The notes under the pieces: generated by a model | The model's input: the letters and a program-made list of their open reading frames with translations, nothing else | Database searches by the model: none | What the model was told of the DNA's origin: nothing | Source of the DNA: Hungatella sp. | Lineage (GTDB): Bacteria > Bacillota > Clostridia > Lachnospirales > Lachnospiraceae | Reading direction: 5' to 3' | Length of the DNA: 46,519 nt | NCBI GenBank assembly: GCA_022796015.1 | Contig: JAAWHU010000021.1 | Location: 1-46,519 of the forward strand | Made by a program: the position numbers and the translations under genes | In this document: piece after piece, positions 8,206-16,176 of the stretch | Layout of the letters: each line of letters begins with the position of its first letter | How positions within the stretch are numbered: the stretch's first letter is position 1

Positions 8206-9504
8206 TTATTTCAGCTCCAGAGCTTGATTAACATCAAAGCCTTTCAGAAGCATATTACAGCCGGACTCATCAAGAACCTTTACTTTATTTATGTAATATT
8301 GTAATGTTTCCGCCAATTCTACCTTGCTGTTGCATACAAGGTACAGCCGTGTCAATACCTGCTTCTCATTGCCGATCCATTCAGGTACCACTGTATCGCC
8401 TTCATGAAGTCTCTGGACATTGGCAACTACACGTTCATCCTCATCCAGCTTTTCCAAGCCCTCAATTTTAGCGATCTTCCCATGCTTCAGCAGGAACCAT
8501 AAGGTGGCTGCCCATTTGCCCCGCAGACGTGTATCGTCATCATTCTTCAAATCCACATTACCCTCAGAACCGGTAAGTGCGAACCGAATCAGCATCTCGC
8601 GCTGATCAAATCCATGAATGGCTTTCATAAGGAGATGGGGGGCTTCACCCTGAAGGCGGAATCCGGTATCGTAGACATAGAACTCACCATTTTCATAGAA
8701 AGCAGACAACATGAGGACGCCGTTCTCAATGCCAATCTCCCGAAACATCCTTACAACATTTTTATGCATTCGTTCAAAGTACTCATCCAGATGTTTAGAA
8801 GGATAGGTTCCTCCAAGACAGACCCGGGAAAGTCCCGGCTGCTCATCTGTCGTATAGCGGTCATAGATGCAGGACGCGGAGCAGTATCCATCCTTAAACG
8901 TGTAGTACATTCCCATATCATCACACTGCATGTACTTCTCTACAATAAACCGTTTCTTATGACTGTTTCTCAATGCCAGATCAACTCCAGCTATCAGCTC
9001 CTCCTCGTTATAAGCCACAGTCATCCCTACACCGCCGCCATTGTCGACAGGTTTGACCATGACTGGATAGATGATTCTGTCAAGGTCCTCCCGCTTCATT
9101 TCAGCATCCAGATAAAATTCAGGAATGCCATGGACTCCATAACGCTCACAAGTTGCCTTAAAAACATCTTTAAATGCAAAAATATCTACGATCTCCTGAG
9201 TTGCATAGCATGGAAGATCAAGGGCCTCACACACTTTGCAATAAGCAGGAACGAGAATATCCGCAACACCAACAAGAACTCCATCAACCTGTTCCTCTTT
9301 AGAGAGGGCGACTAGTCCAGGAACATCCATACCATCTACATCATAGGCTTTCCAGGCAGCCCTTTTTGCTGGGTCTGTATGGCGGGCAGAGGATACGATG
9401 GTCTTAATTCCCAGGCTATTGGCTATCTCTACTAATGGTATGGTTTCAGGATTTCCACCAAGAATCAATAGTTTCTTTCCTTCAAATTCTTTACTCATCT
9501 TCAT
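8206..9504 (-). CDS. ATP-grasp domain ligase
   Basis: A 432-residue protein with an N-terminal Rossmann-like pre-ATP-grasp domain (KKLLILGGNPETIPLVEIAN) and an ATP-grasp domain. The latter shows YPVMVKPVDNGGGVGM (the lysine and glycine-rich loop that cover ATP), FIVEKYM, and a later F-Y-V-Y-D-T-G-F-R-L-Q-G metal/ATP segment. Relatives are carboxylate-amine or carboxylate-thiol ligases. In a capsule operon an enzyme of this type could make an amide, such as linking an amino acid or short acid to an amino sugar. That is inference. A D-T-G-F-R replaces the usual N-x-R pattern near the end, with the arginine kept. It sits between MBL-fold and SDR genes in the same operon. Confidence 0.78.
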   Translation of the reverse strand: MKMSKEFEGKKLLILGGNPETIPLVEIANSLGIKTIVSSARHTDPAKRAAWKAYDVDGMDVPGLVALSKEEQVDGVLVGVADILVPAYCKVCEALDLPCYATQEIVDIFAFKDVFKATCERYGVHGIPEFYLDAEMKREDLDRIIYPVMVKPVDNGGGVGMTVAYNEEELIAGVDLALRNSHKKRFIVEKYMQCDDMGMYYTFKDGYCSASCIYDRYTTDEQPGLSRVCLGGTYPSKHLDEYFERMHKNVVRMFREIGIENGVLMLSAFYENGEFYVYDTGFRLQGEAPHLLMKAIHGFDQREMLIRFALTGSEGNVDLKNDDDTRLRGKWAATLWFLLKHGKIAKIEGLEKLDEDERVVANVQRLHEGDTVVPEWIGNEKQVLTRLYLVCNSKVELAETLQYYINKVKVLDESGCNMLLKGFDVNQALELK

Positions 9505-9520
9505 TTCCCCTCCTGCGTTT

Positions 9521-10282
9521 TTAAAATGTATATTGTTCGCCCTGCCGCATCAGCAGAAATGGCAATTTGTTTGCCGTCATTAGATCATAAAACGCTTTTA
9601 AGTCACCGCCATGAGACGCAAACATTCCATAATGGCATGGAACGGTAACGGCAGGATGCAATATTTCCGCCAGATTTACTACATCCTCACTATTCATGTT
9701 CCCATACATCCCATTAATCGGAGCAACCAGGATATCTAATGGCTGTGGAATCTCACCAATCCGGTCGAGCCTTAGGCAACTGTCTCCTGTTTCGTAGATT
9801 GTTTTCCCATCGACCTTCACAACCACTCCAACGGCATCAGGAGCGCTTGTCCCATGATCACAGCTTACAAAAGTAATATGAAAATCTCCGACACCATAAC
9901 TCTCCTGTGGTTTTACATATGTGATGGAGTCTTTGTAATACTCCATCTGTAACTGATGAATCAGTTTTTCACACTCTACCGAGCAAAAGAGCTTTGCGCC
10001 CTTACTTACCATTTCCGGTACTGCATCTACATCGAAATGATCAAGGTGGGGATGTGTACAAACTACTGCGTCAAAATTCAAATCTGATGAACTAAGAATT
10101 GATGGAAGCAGTCGTTTAAAACCCTTATGCCCTTCCAGTCTTTCTACACAGTTAGACAGATATAAATCAATAGCAAGTAATTGGCCGCTACTGCTCTTCA
10201 CAATATATCCAGCCTGCCCAACTGCAAACAAATGGGTTTGACCGGTTCTCGCCGTAAGCACTTTTATAGCAAAATCAAGCAT
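9521..10282 (-). CDS. MBL-fold metal-dependent hydrolase (UlaG-like)
   Basis: A 253-residue metallo-beta-lactamase-fold hydrolase. The metal motif H-x-H-x-D-H reads HPHLDH at residues 77-82, with later ligands visible in SCDHGTSAPDAVG, YETGDSC and PCHYGMF. The arrangement is that of UlaG/RomA-type hydrolases rather than beta-lactamases. Cytoplasmic location is likely because no signal peptide is present. Its start overlaps the end of the upstream GT2 gene by 8 nt (ATG at 10282, site GAGGAA), which implies translational coupling. In this context it might open a lactone, cleave a phosphodiester or proofread an activated intermediate. No specific substrate is supported. Confidence 0.8.
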   Translation of the reverse strand: MLDFAIKVLTARTGQTHLFAVGQAGYIVKSSSGQLLAIDLYLSNCVERLEGHKGFKRLLPSILSSSDLNFDAVVCTHPHLDHFDVDAVPEMVSKGAKLFCSVECEKLIHQLQMEYYKDSITYVKPQESYGVGDFHITFVSCDHGTSAPDAVGVVVKVDGKTIYETGDSCLRLDRIGEIPQPLDILVAPINGMYGNMNSEDVVNLAEILHPAVTVPCHYGMFASHGGDLKAFYDLMTANKLPFLLMRQGEQYTF

Positions 10283-11522
10283 GAGAATTCATTCCTCTTT
10301 TCCTTTTTGCTTCCGCTAATTTAAGAGCATCCACATCAAGGAACCATTTGATGAGCTGCTCTTTATTCTCAGAAATTGTCACTGTCAATATTTTTTTCCT
10401 GCTGACACCTAAATCCAGTAATCGCTTAATAATTAGATTCGCCAAAATTCCGTCCATTGTGGCTATCAGAATGTAATCATAAGACAGCTTTGAAATTGTC
10501 TCCACAGGATCCACGTTCAGACAGCATCTTCTATATTCCCAATAGTCATCATCCAGCCAGGCAACCAAATTACAATGTTTTGTTTCTCTGAAGCGATTAA
10601 TAAGCTGCTGGCCAAAGGTTCCGGCACTATAGACCACCACATCTTTGCCGTAATACACGTTGCCGAATATTGAGAAATCATTTTGTGGTAACCGTCCGCC
10701 AGATCGTATCATTGCAATGGAAAGCACATAATCTGTGACTTGATCTATCAGTCCCAGCTCGGGTTCTATTTTCTCAGCCCATTTCATCATATAACCATAG
10801 AGATACAAAAGCTTCTGGGCCTCTTGTGCATATCCCACACTCTGTTTAAGCATGGAATCCTCACGCTGGCGATAGTGATATGCTACATTGTCTGCAACAG
10901 CCACACGTCTGCACTGCAACAAAACAGGATATGTGACCGCGCCATCTTCACCAATAGAAATTCTTGGGTCTACATGACTTTGCTGATTTATCAAAGTCTC
11001 TCGTTTGAACAGCTTATTCCAGACATAAGTGCTGATTCCCGGCCGATAGTAAAGACCATAGGAAATCATGGATTTCCACAGGTTTCTTAAGTGTTCGCCT
11101 TCGTAGATTCCGGAAGGAAACGCATTTATGAAATGTTCCGATTTAGAAAATAAGTCTCGTGTAAATCCTGCACAGACCATATCCGCGTCAGATGTGTCAG
11201 CCACTTCAAAAAGCGCTTCTATAAATCCAGGAGCAATCCAATCATCGCCATCGATATAGCTTATATATTCTCCGTTAGACTGCCAAAGCCCTGCTTTACG
11301 AGCTGATACCAGTCCGCCGTTAGGTTTATGAATGACTCTAATCCTTTTATCCTTCTTGCTGTAAAGATCGCAAATCTCAGGACACCTATCTTTCCCGCCA
11401 TCGTCTACAAGAATGATTTCCAGATTTTCATATGTCTGATGAATAATACTTTCGATACAGATACCAATATATCGATCTATCATGTAAATCGGTACTATAA
11501 CACTGATAAGCGGCTGATTCAT
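10275..11522 (-). CDS. GT2-family glycosyltransferase with C-terminal nucleotide-binding-like domain
   Basis: A 415-residue GT-A glycosyltransferase. The start LISVIVPIYMIDRYIGICIE, the metal-binding cluster D-G-D-D (in SYIDGDDWIAP, near residue 92) and the GEDGAVTYP segment are typical of GT2 enzymes. After residue ~270 there is an extra Rossmann-like part (KDVVVYSAGTFGQQL, followed by a W-L-D-D-D element) as found in several capsule and LPS proteins where a GT2 is joined to a CoA-binding-like or PglD_N-like domain. It would add a sugar to the lipid-linked unit. It overlaps the next gene by 8 nt. Start ATG at 11522 follows AAAGGGGA. Confidence 0.83.
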   Translation of the reverse strand: MNQPLISVIVPIYMIDRYIGICIESIIHQTYENLEIILVDDGGKDRCPEICDLYSKKDKRIRVIHKPNGGLVSARKAGLWQSNGEYISYIDGDDWIAPGFIEALFEVADTSDADMVCAGFTRDLFSKSEHFINAFPSGIYEGEHLRNLWKSMISYGLYYRPGISTYVWNKLFKRETLINQQSHVDPRISIGEDGAVTYPVLLQCRRVAVADNVAYHYRQREDSMLKQSVGYAQEAQKLLYLYGYMMKWAEKIEPELGLIDQVTDYVLSIAMIRSGGRLPQNDFSIFGNVYYGKDVVVYSAGTFGQQLINRFRETKHCNLVAWLDDDYWEYRRCCLNVDPVETISKLSYDYILIATMDGILANLIIKRLLDLGVSRKKILTVTISENKEQLIKWFLDVDALKLAEAKRKRGMNSHA

Positions 11523-11540
11523 TGATTCCCCTTTCCCAAT

Positions 11541-12191
11541 TTACATAACCTCCCGTATCACCATAAACGCTTCTGCATAATTCTTACACACCATACTTCC
11601 CCGATACATGGCTAAAGCTTTCATTGCTTCTAAAGATCTCGGATGTGGATATGCACATAATTGACTGGCATGAAATTTCATTGCTTCCAGTTTTATTTCT
11701 ATTTCCTCTGTAATATCCACAAACATTGTTGGAATGAACGCATTGTCAACAGAAGGTGTATTCCAATCCGTCTCTGAGAGAGTTTCATAGGCATAGATGG
11801 CTTTCAAATTTGAAAATGTTACAGGTCTTAGGGCCACCATGGCTGCCTCTATTGTCATCCTGTGATCAATATGCATATCCCCCTTATGTGGGATGAATAC
11901 CATATCTGGATTCAGCTCCAAAAGTGTGCTTTGAAATGCATGGTTGAGTTCTGTTGTCTTCATTTCTCGAAGGCCGACAACGGGCAAATCCATGAAATAG
12001 GTTTCTACGCCGATCAGTTCATGGGAAGCAACTGCTTCGCGCTTTTGAAGCTGAACCATTTCATTATTTAGATCACCCGCGGTAACTTCACAGACAATTA
12101 CTTCATGGCCTTGTTTAGCCATCTTTGCCATTGTCCCACCGGCTCCGAGTATTTCATCATCATTATGTGGTGCTACTACGACTACCCTCAT
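11541..12191 (-). CDS. PIG-L family deacetylase
   Basis: A 216-residue zinc-dependent N-deacetylase of the PIG-L/MshB/LmbE fold. The first motif P-H-x-D-D-E reads PHNDDE at residues 8-13, and the second H-x-D-H reads HIDHR near residue 107. The enzyme family removes the N-acetyl group from GlcNAc-type sugars, either free, nucleotide-linked or lipid-linked. In this operon it could expose an amine on a repeat-unit sugar for re-acylation by the LpxD-like acyltransferase or the ATP-grasp ligase. That link is inference. Start ATG at 12191 with AAGGA upstream; the gap to the GT2 gene downstream is 18 nt. Confidence 0.85.
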   Translation of the reverse strand: MRVVVVAPHNDDEILGAGGTMAKMAKQGHEVIVCEVTAGDLNNEMVQLQKREAVASHELIGVETYFMDLPVVGLREMKTTELNHAFQSTLLELNPDMVFIPHKGDMHIDHRMTIEAAMVALRPVTFSNLKAIYAYETLSETDWNTPSVDNAFIPTMFVDITEEIEIKLEAMKFHASQLCAYPHPRSLEAMKALAMYRGSMVCKNYAEAFMVIREVM

Positions 12192-12232
12192 CTGTTTATA
12201 ACACTCTTTCCTTAGTCTAATATTCTGTATCT

Positions 12233-12625
12233 CTATAATTCTACAATCTCAATCAATCCTAACCCGAGGTTCATTAGAAATACAACACGCCTGCCGCCGA
12301 ACGCTGCTGCCCCTATTGGTTCTATAATCACTTTAAAACCTTGTTTTTCCAGGCTTCTGACTTCCTCTTCCAGGGCTTCTGACTGATAGCAGATGTGATA
12401 TGGCGTTGGCCCAAGATTGCTAATATATGTATCTATTGGTGAGGGCTTCTTCTTATCCAGAGGGCAGACCAGTTCAAGTCTGTATCCATCCTTTTCGCCA
12501 AACACAATCTTAATATTTCGGTCTCTATCCTCAACAGGTTGCTCAAATCGGAACCCTAATTTTTCAAAAGCACTTTGTGCCTGTTCTATTTTTTTCACGG
12601 CATATCCTATATGATCAATCTTCAT
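12233..12625 (-). CDS. VOC-family protein, methylmalonyl-CoA-epimerase-like
   Basis: A 130-residue vicinal-oxygen-chelate protein with two beta-alpha-beta-beta-beta halves. The metal ligands expected for methylmalonyl-CoA epimerase are all visible: His5 (DHIGYAV), Glu51 (ELVCP), His77 (TPYHICY) and Glu126 (LIEIVEL). It would therefore bind a divalent metal and could epimerise or isomerise a carbon next to a thioester. The gene lies 15 nt after the FkbH-like gene, which acts on ACP thioesters, so an acyl-thioester substrate fits. I do not claim methylmalonyl-CoA itself. Start ATG at 12625. Confidence 0.8.
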   Translation of the reverse strand: MKIDHIGYAVKKIEQAQSAFEKLGFRFEQPVEDRDRNIKIVFGEKDGYRLELVCPLDKKKPSPIDTYISNLGPTPYHICYQSEALEEEVRSLEKQGFKVIIEPIGAAAFGGRRVVFLMNLGLGLIEIVEL

Positions 12626-12640
12626 CTTATCACCTGCTTA

Positions 12641-14299
12641 TCATGCCTCAAATCGAATCTCCTTATAACTTTTGAAGAATTTCTTTTGATAATCAGCCAC
12701 ACTCAACTCATATATTTTGTGTCCGGTTTCTTCAAAAACCTTCTCAAATCCCAGTCTGTCATACAATTCCTTCACCGGAACATTTTTAGCCGATGAAATA
12801 AATTCTCCAATCATTTTCTTTTTTCCTGAATATTGAGCCGCCAATTCATTCAAAATTACTTCTTCTAATCTTCGTCCCATTACACGGCAGCTCATGAGAA
12901 ATGTGTCAATCCTTATATTCTCTTTATCATCTAAAAGAATAACAACACTAATCAATCCGCTGTCTCCATATTTATCACGGGAATAGACTACATAGATTGC
13001 ATGATCGGAGTTTGCTGTAATCTTTTCAATCTCTGCCTGAGTATACCGCTTCGTAGTCACATTAAACTGGTTTGTCTTATTGCATAGCTGCACTACCCGC
13101 TCCAATTCTTCTATCCGCATTCTATGAATATCAACGGCCATCTCCAGCTTTTGGATATAGTCATCTAAGTTCAAACTCTCACTCATTTCTTGTTTCCGCC
13201 TTGCTTCGTCCTGGTACATCCGTGTTTTTGTCAGGTCTTCTCCAAGGACCCTCAGCGGACGGCAATAGTCAAACCATATCTCTTCAGCAAAAGCAAGAAG
13301 CTCGGTGATATCTGCGGGAAAGTCCGGAACAAGAACATGGGGACATATGCTTTTTACTATCTCTCTCTCCATAGGGTTATCATCAATGAAAATAAAACCG
13401 CTTTCTGTAAGATTCAGCTCACACTCCATAGCCTTTAAATTTGCAGCCTTATTCTCCCAGTTGATTTTCTGGCTTACAAAATCGTCGTTACAAAGAAGCA
13501 TAGCCGGATGCTTCTGCATAACCTCCTCTACATCCTCTGGATTATTTTTACTGTTTATAGCAAGTACAATACCTCGATTCTTCATTTCCAAAATCTGACG
13601 CTGGAAATCATAATAGCGTTGGCCTTCTTTGTGATCAGAAAGTTCAATTCCCTGTATTCCGTCCTCACCAATCACACCACCCCAGAGCGTATTATCAAGG
13701 TCAAGTGCAATAATCTTCCTTCTGGCTTTGAAAGCTGCTTCAAGTACTCTGTCAATCTCTCTGCTGACAACAGTCAATCCTTCTCTTGAATATGGCATGC
13801 CGCTCATATACCACATCTTATTAGAATAAAACTGTTTACGCCCGATTTCAGTAATTGTATCGGCAAGGTCTAACAGATATACATTGCCTTTTGACTCAAC
13901 TAATGTCTGCACAAACTGATACCAAGCATTCTCAAGATTATAGCTTTGCTTTCTTTCAGATAGAGTTCTTATCCTGTTCTCTCGAATATCAATCGTTGAT
14001 ATAAAGATTGGCACATTTACAATTTGATTTGTCAATGCCGTCACTGCCTGCTTCCAAAGATTGATTCTCTCTGTCCCCTGTTCATCATTCTTCCAGGCTC
14101 TTGCTTCCGTTCCATCTAAAAGGACAATGACTGCATCCACACTTTGAAGATAAATATCAGATTCAGGATTAATCACTTCCTGCACCCATGTATCAAAACC
14201 CTCAGGGATATAAAAATCATAAGTTTTTCGTAACCTGCTTGTGATTAAATCCACCGTTATGTTTGACAACAATGCTGCTTTCTTCTTTTTTTCAACCAT
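12641..14299 (-). CDS. FkbH-like HAD-IIIC enzyme with C-terminal GNAT domain
   Basis: A 552-residue protein of the FkbH-like class. After an N-terminal SGNH-like region (to ~190) comes the HAD domain with the catalytic D-x-D-x-T (DLDNT, residues 200-204) and W-G-G-V-I-G-E-D-G. A later FIDDNPMERE supplies the acidic metal site. The last ~130 residues look like a GNAT acyltransferase fold (YGDSGLISVV, SCRVMGRRLEE). FkbH enzymes of polyketide systems dephosphorylate 1,3-bisphosphoglycerate and load the glyceryl group on an ACP. Here the gene follows a stand-alone ACP gene, so it very likely primes that ACP with a glyceryl- or related three-carbon acyl group for capsule decoration. Start ATG at 14299 with GGAGGAGA some 13 nt before it. 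Confidence 0.88.
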   Translation of the reverse strand: MVEKKKKAALLSNITVDLITSRLRKTYDFYIPEGFDTWVQEVINPESDIYLQSVDAVIVLLDGTEARAWKNDEQGTERINLWKQAVTALTNQIVNVPIFISTIDIRENRIRTLSERKQSYNLENAWYQFVQTLVESKGNVYLLDLADTITEIGRKQFYSNKMWYMSGMPYSREGLTVVSREIDRVLEAAFKARRKIIALDLDNTLWGGVIGEDGIQGIELSDHKEGQRYYDFQRQILEMKNRGIVLAINSKNNPEDVEEVMQKHPAMLLCNDDFVSQKINWENKAANLKAMECELNLTESGFIFIDDNPMEREIVKSICPHVLVPDFPADITELLAFAEEIWFDYCRPLRVLGEDLTKTRMYQDEARRKQEMSESLNLDDYIQKLEMAVDIHRMRIEELERVVQLCNKTNQFNVTTKRYTQAEIEKITANSDHAIYVVYSRDKYGDSGLISVVILLDDKENIRIDTFLMSCRVMGRRLEEVILNELAAQYSGKKKMIGEFISSAKNVPVKELYDRLGFEKVFEETGHKIYELSVADYQKKFFKSYKEIRFEA

Positions 14300-14353
14300 T
14301 ATCGGTAAAGTCTCCTCCAGATAATAACCAGTCCCTCCGGCACCAAATATCCT

Positions 14354-14563
14354 TTATTTTACAAAAGCATAGAGATCGGCCATAGTTTTTACATTGCCGA
14401 CTTTTTCAATAGGAATAGATACTTTATATTCAGCTTCTATCTCCATAATAAGCGTTAACATCATAATGGAATCCCATTTTCCTTCTTTGTACAAAGTATC
14501 CATACTGATTTCTGAAGCATCAACCTCCATAATATCAGCCACAAACTCTAAAAATTTATCCAT
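14354..14563 (-). CDS. Acyl carrier protein
   Basis: A 69-residue stand-alone acyl carrier protein. Ser32 in WDSIMM is the predicted 4'-phosphopantetheine site (the canonical triad D-S-L is here D-S-I), and the protein has the short acidic four-helix profile. I use the ATG at 14563 because GGAGG lies 7 nt upstream and the family start (DKFLEFVADIMEV) follows directly; longer in-frame starts run into the sugar-transferase gene. It is too far from any fatty-acid cluster to be the housekeeping AcpP, and is flanked by the sugar transferase and the FkbH-like gene. It most likely carries the acyl group that the FkbH-like enzyme loads and the LpxD-like enzyme may transfer. Confidence 0.88.
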   Translation of the reverse strand: MDKFLEFVADIMEVDASEISMDTLYKEGKWDSIMMLTLIMEIEAEYKVSIPIEKVGNVKTMADLYAFVK

Positions 14564-14579
14564 AGTTTCCCTCCACCTA

Positions 14580-15239
14580 TTAATCTGCTGATTCCTTAGG
14601 ATCAGAAAATAGATTATAACCATTAAACTCTTCTCTTGTATCATCAATTCTATAACTGCTTCCGTATAAAGCTTCTTTAAGTACAACAAAAATCATTTTT
14701 ACATCAACCAGAAAACTGCAGTTTTCTATATACCAGATATCATTCTCAAATTGGTCATACCAGCTCCAAGAATTTAATGGTTTTAAAGAATAACATGCCA
14801 ATCCCGGCCTTACCTCATGGCGCTGCATATGTCTTTTGGTGTACAGCGGAAGATATTTTACAAGAAGAGGCCTGGGTCCGATAATACTCATGTGCCCTCT
14901 AAGAATAGAAAAAAGTTCAGGTAATTCATCGATGGAATATTTTCTAATAAATTTCCCAAACTTTGTAAGCCGTACTTCTCCTGGCAGTAATTGACCATTC
15001 TCATCTGTTTCATATGTCATTGATCTAAATTTGTAAAGTTTAAAAATTTTTCCATGGAGCCCAGGGCGTTCCTGTTGAAATAGAACAGGCCAGCCATGAT
15101 AAATGAGCTCCAATACTATGACAATTAAAAATAGCGGACTTAAAACAATAATTGCAAGTCCGCTTAATACAATATCTAATAGCCTTTTTATTATAACCGT
15201 ATATAAAGTTTTTCTAACCTTGGGCAATGACTCTTCCAT
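14580..15239 (-). CDS. PglC/WcaJ-type initiating sugar-phosphate transferase
   Basis: A 219-residue polyprenyl-phosphate sugar-1-phosphate transferase with a single N-terminal hydrophobic (reentrant) helix (LLDIVLSGLAIIVLSPLFLI). The catalytic part holds PGLHGKIFKLYKFRSM, the catalytic D-E-L-P-E-L followed by GHMSIIGPRPLL, and a later RHEVRPGLACYS. It starts repeat-unit synthesis by moving a sugar phosphate from a UDP-sugar to undecaprenyl phosphate on the inner membrane face. The short, single-TM form is of the PglC type, which uses bacillosamine-like diamino sugars. Presence next to a DegT aminotransferase and LbH acyltransferase supports such a substrate. Start ATG at 15239 after TTAGGAG. 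Confidence 0.88.
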   Translation of the reverse strand: MEESLPKVRKTLYTVIIKRLLDIVLSGLAIIVLSPLFLIVIVLELIYHGWPVLFQQERPGLHGKIFKLYKFRSMTYETDENGQLLPGEVRLTKFGKFIRKYSIDELPELFSILRGHMSIIGPRPLLVKYLPLYTKRHMQRHEVRPGLACYSLKPLNSWSWYDQFENDIWYIENCSFLVDVKMIFVVLKEALYGSSYRIDDTREEFNGYNLFSDPKESAD

Positions 15240-15251
15240 GAAATCAGACTC

Positions 15252-16157
15252 CTAATCAATATACTTGGCAGGATTTCCAAACACCTTTCTTGCCTTCCGT
15301 ATTCTTGTAGCCACAACACTGCCAATTCCAATATAAGCATCTCTGCCAATAGTAACTCCATTATTTATTACTACACCGGGAGCAATCCATGTATTCTCTC
15401 CTACTGATGCACTTCCGGCAATAACCGTGCCACAGGTTATCATCACACCCTGTTTTACAATATCATTATGACTAATACAGACAAGATCCGCTGTCTTCAC
15501 ATCATCTTCAATGACAGTGTCTGAAAGACACCCTCGAATTATCGTATTATTCGCACCAATGTGGACATTCTTTCCGATCTTCACACCTCCATAATGCGGA
15601 ACCACTTCCTGCTTTCCTTCTTCATTAATCATGTAACCAAATCCGCAGGCGCCGATAACGGTTCCTGACTCTATAAACGTGTTATCTCCAATTTCGGCTT
15701 TACAATCAATAGTCACGTTATGCATGATAGTTACATTATTTCCAATGACAACATCCTTTGAAATGAAGGAATGATGCCCAATATATACTCCAGCTCCTAT
15801 ATTTTCTGTTTCAACAACTGCTGATTTTTCAATCCTTTCGATTATCCGCTGCGGGTTCAGATAACCAAAGAAATGTTCTGTAACACGAAAAAATGTCCGC
15901 TGGACATTCTCTACATAGATTATAGTAAAATCGTTTCCCTGGCATGGCATTCCATGTTCAGCAAACAAAACCATTCCTTTAAAACTATTTAATTCAGCGA
16001 TTGGTATTTTTTTTCCTTCCCTAATCCATGTTATACAGTTGTTGCGTAGATTGTTGAGAGGGCAAAATAGTTCTATATGTACAGAGTCGCTTCCCTGCAC
16101 CCTATATACCATATTGGATTCTTTTAAGAAATCAAGAATCTCTTTTACACTTATCAT
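15252..16157 (-). CDS. LpxD-like left-handed beta-helix N-acyltransferase
   Basis: A 301-residue hexapeptide-repeat acyltransferase. After an N-terminal ~110-residue uridine-binding-like domain come many [LIV]-G-x-x-x-x turns (residues ~115-290). The segment VIGACGFGYMINEEGK with GGVKIGKNVHIGANNTIIRG matches the LpxD pattern, and His230 in CISHND sits where LpxD has its catalytic histidine. LpxD transfers a hydroxyacyl group from ACP to the amine of a UDP-amino sugar. No lipid A genes are present and the organism looks Gram-positive, so this homologue most likely acylates the capsule initiating amino sugar with the ACP made two genes downstream. A CoA-dependent acetyltransferase role (PglD-like) is the alternative. 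Confidence 0.82.
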   Translation of the reverse strand: MISVKEILDFLKESNMVYRVQGSDSVHIELFCPLNNLRNNCITWIREGKKIPIAELNSFKGMVLFAEHGMPCQGNDFTIIYVENVQRTFFRVTEHFFGYLNPQRIIERIEKSAVVETENIGAGVYIGHHSFISKDVVIGNNVTIMHNVTIDCKAEIGDNTFIESGTVIGACGFGYMINEEGKQEVVPHYGGVKIGKNVHIGANNTIIRGCLSDTVIEDDVKTADLVCISHNDIVKQGVMITCGTVIAGSASVGENTWIAPGVVINNGVTIGRDAYIGIGSVVATRIRKARKVFGNPAKYID

Positions 16158-16176
16158 TTAAACCTCCAAAGATGTC

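Noticed and set aside
8614-9315. Long plus-strand open frame opposite the ATP-grasp gene
   Set aside because: Shadow of a gene with clear ATP-grasp motifs; no ribosome site or recognisable domain.
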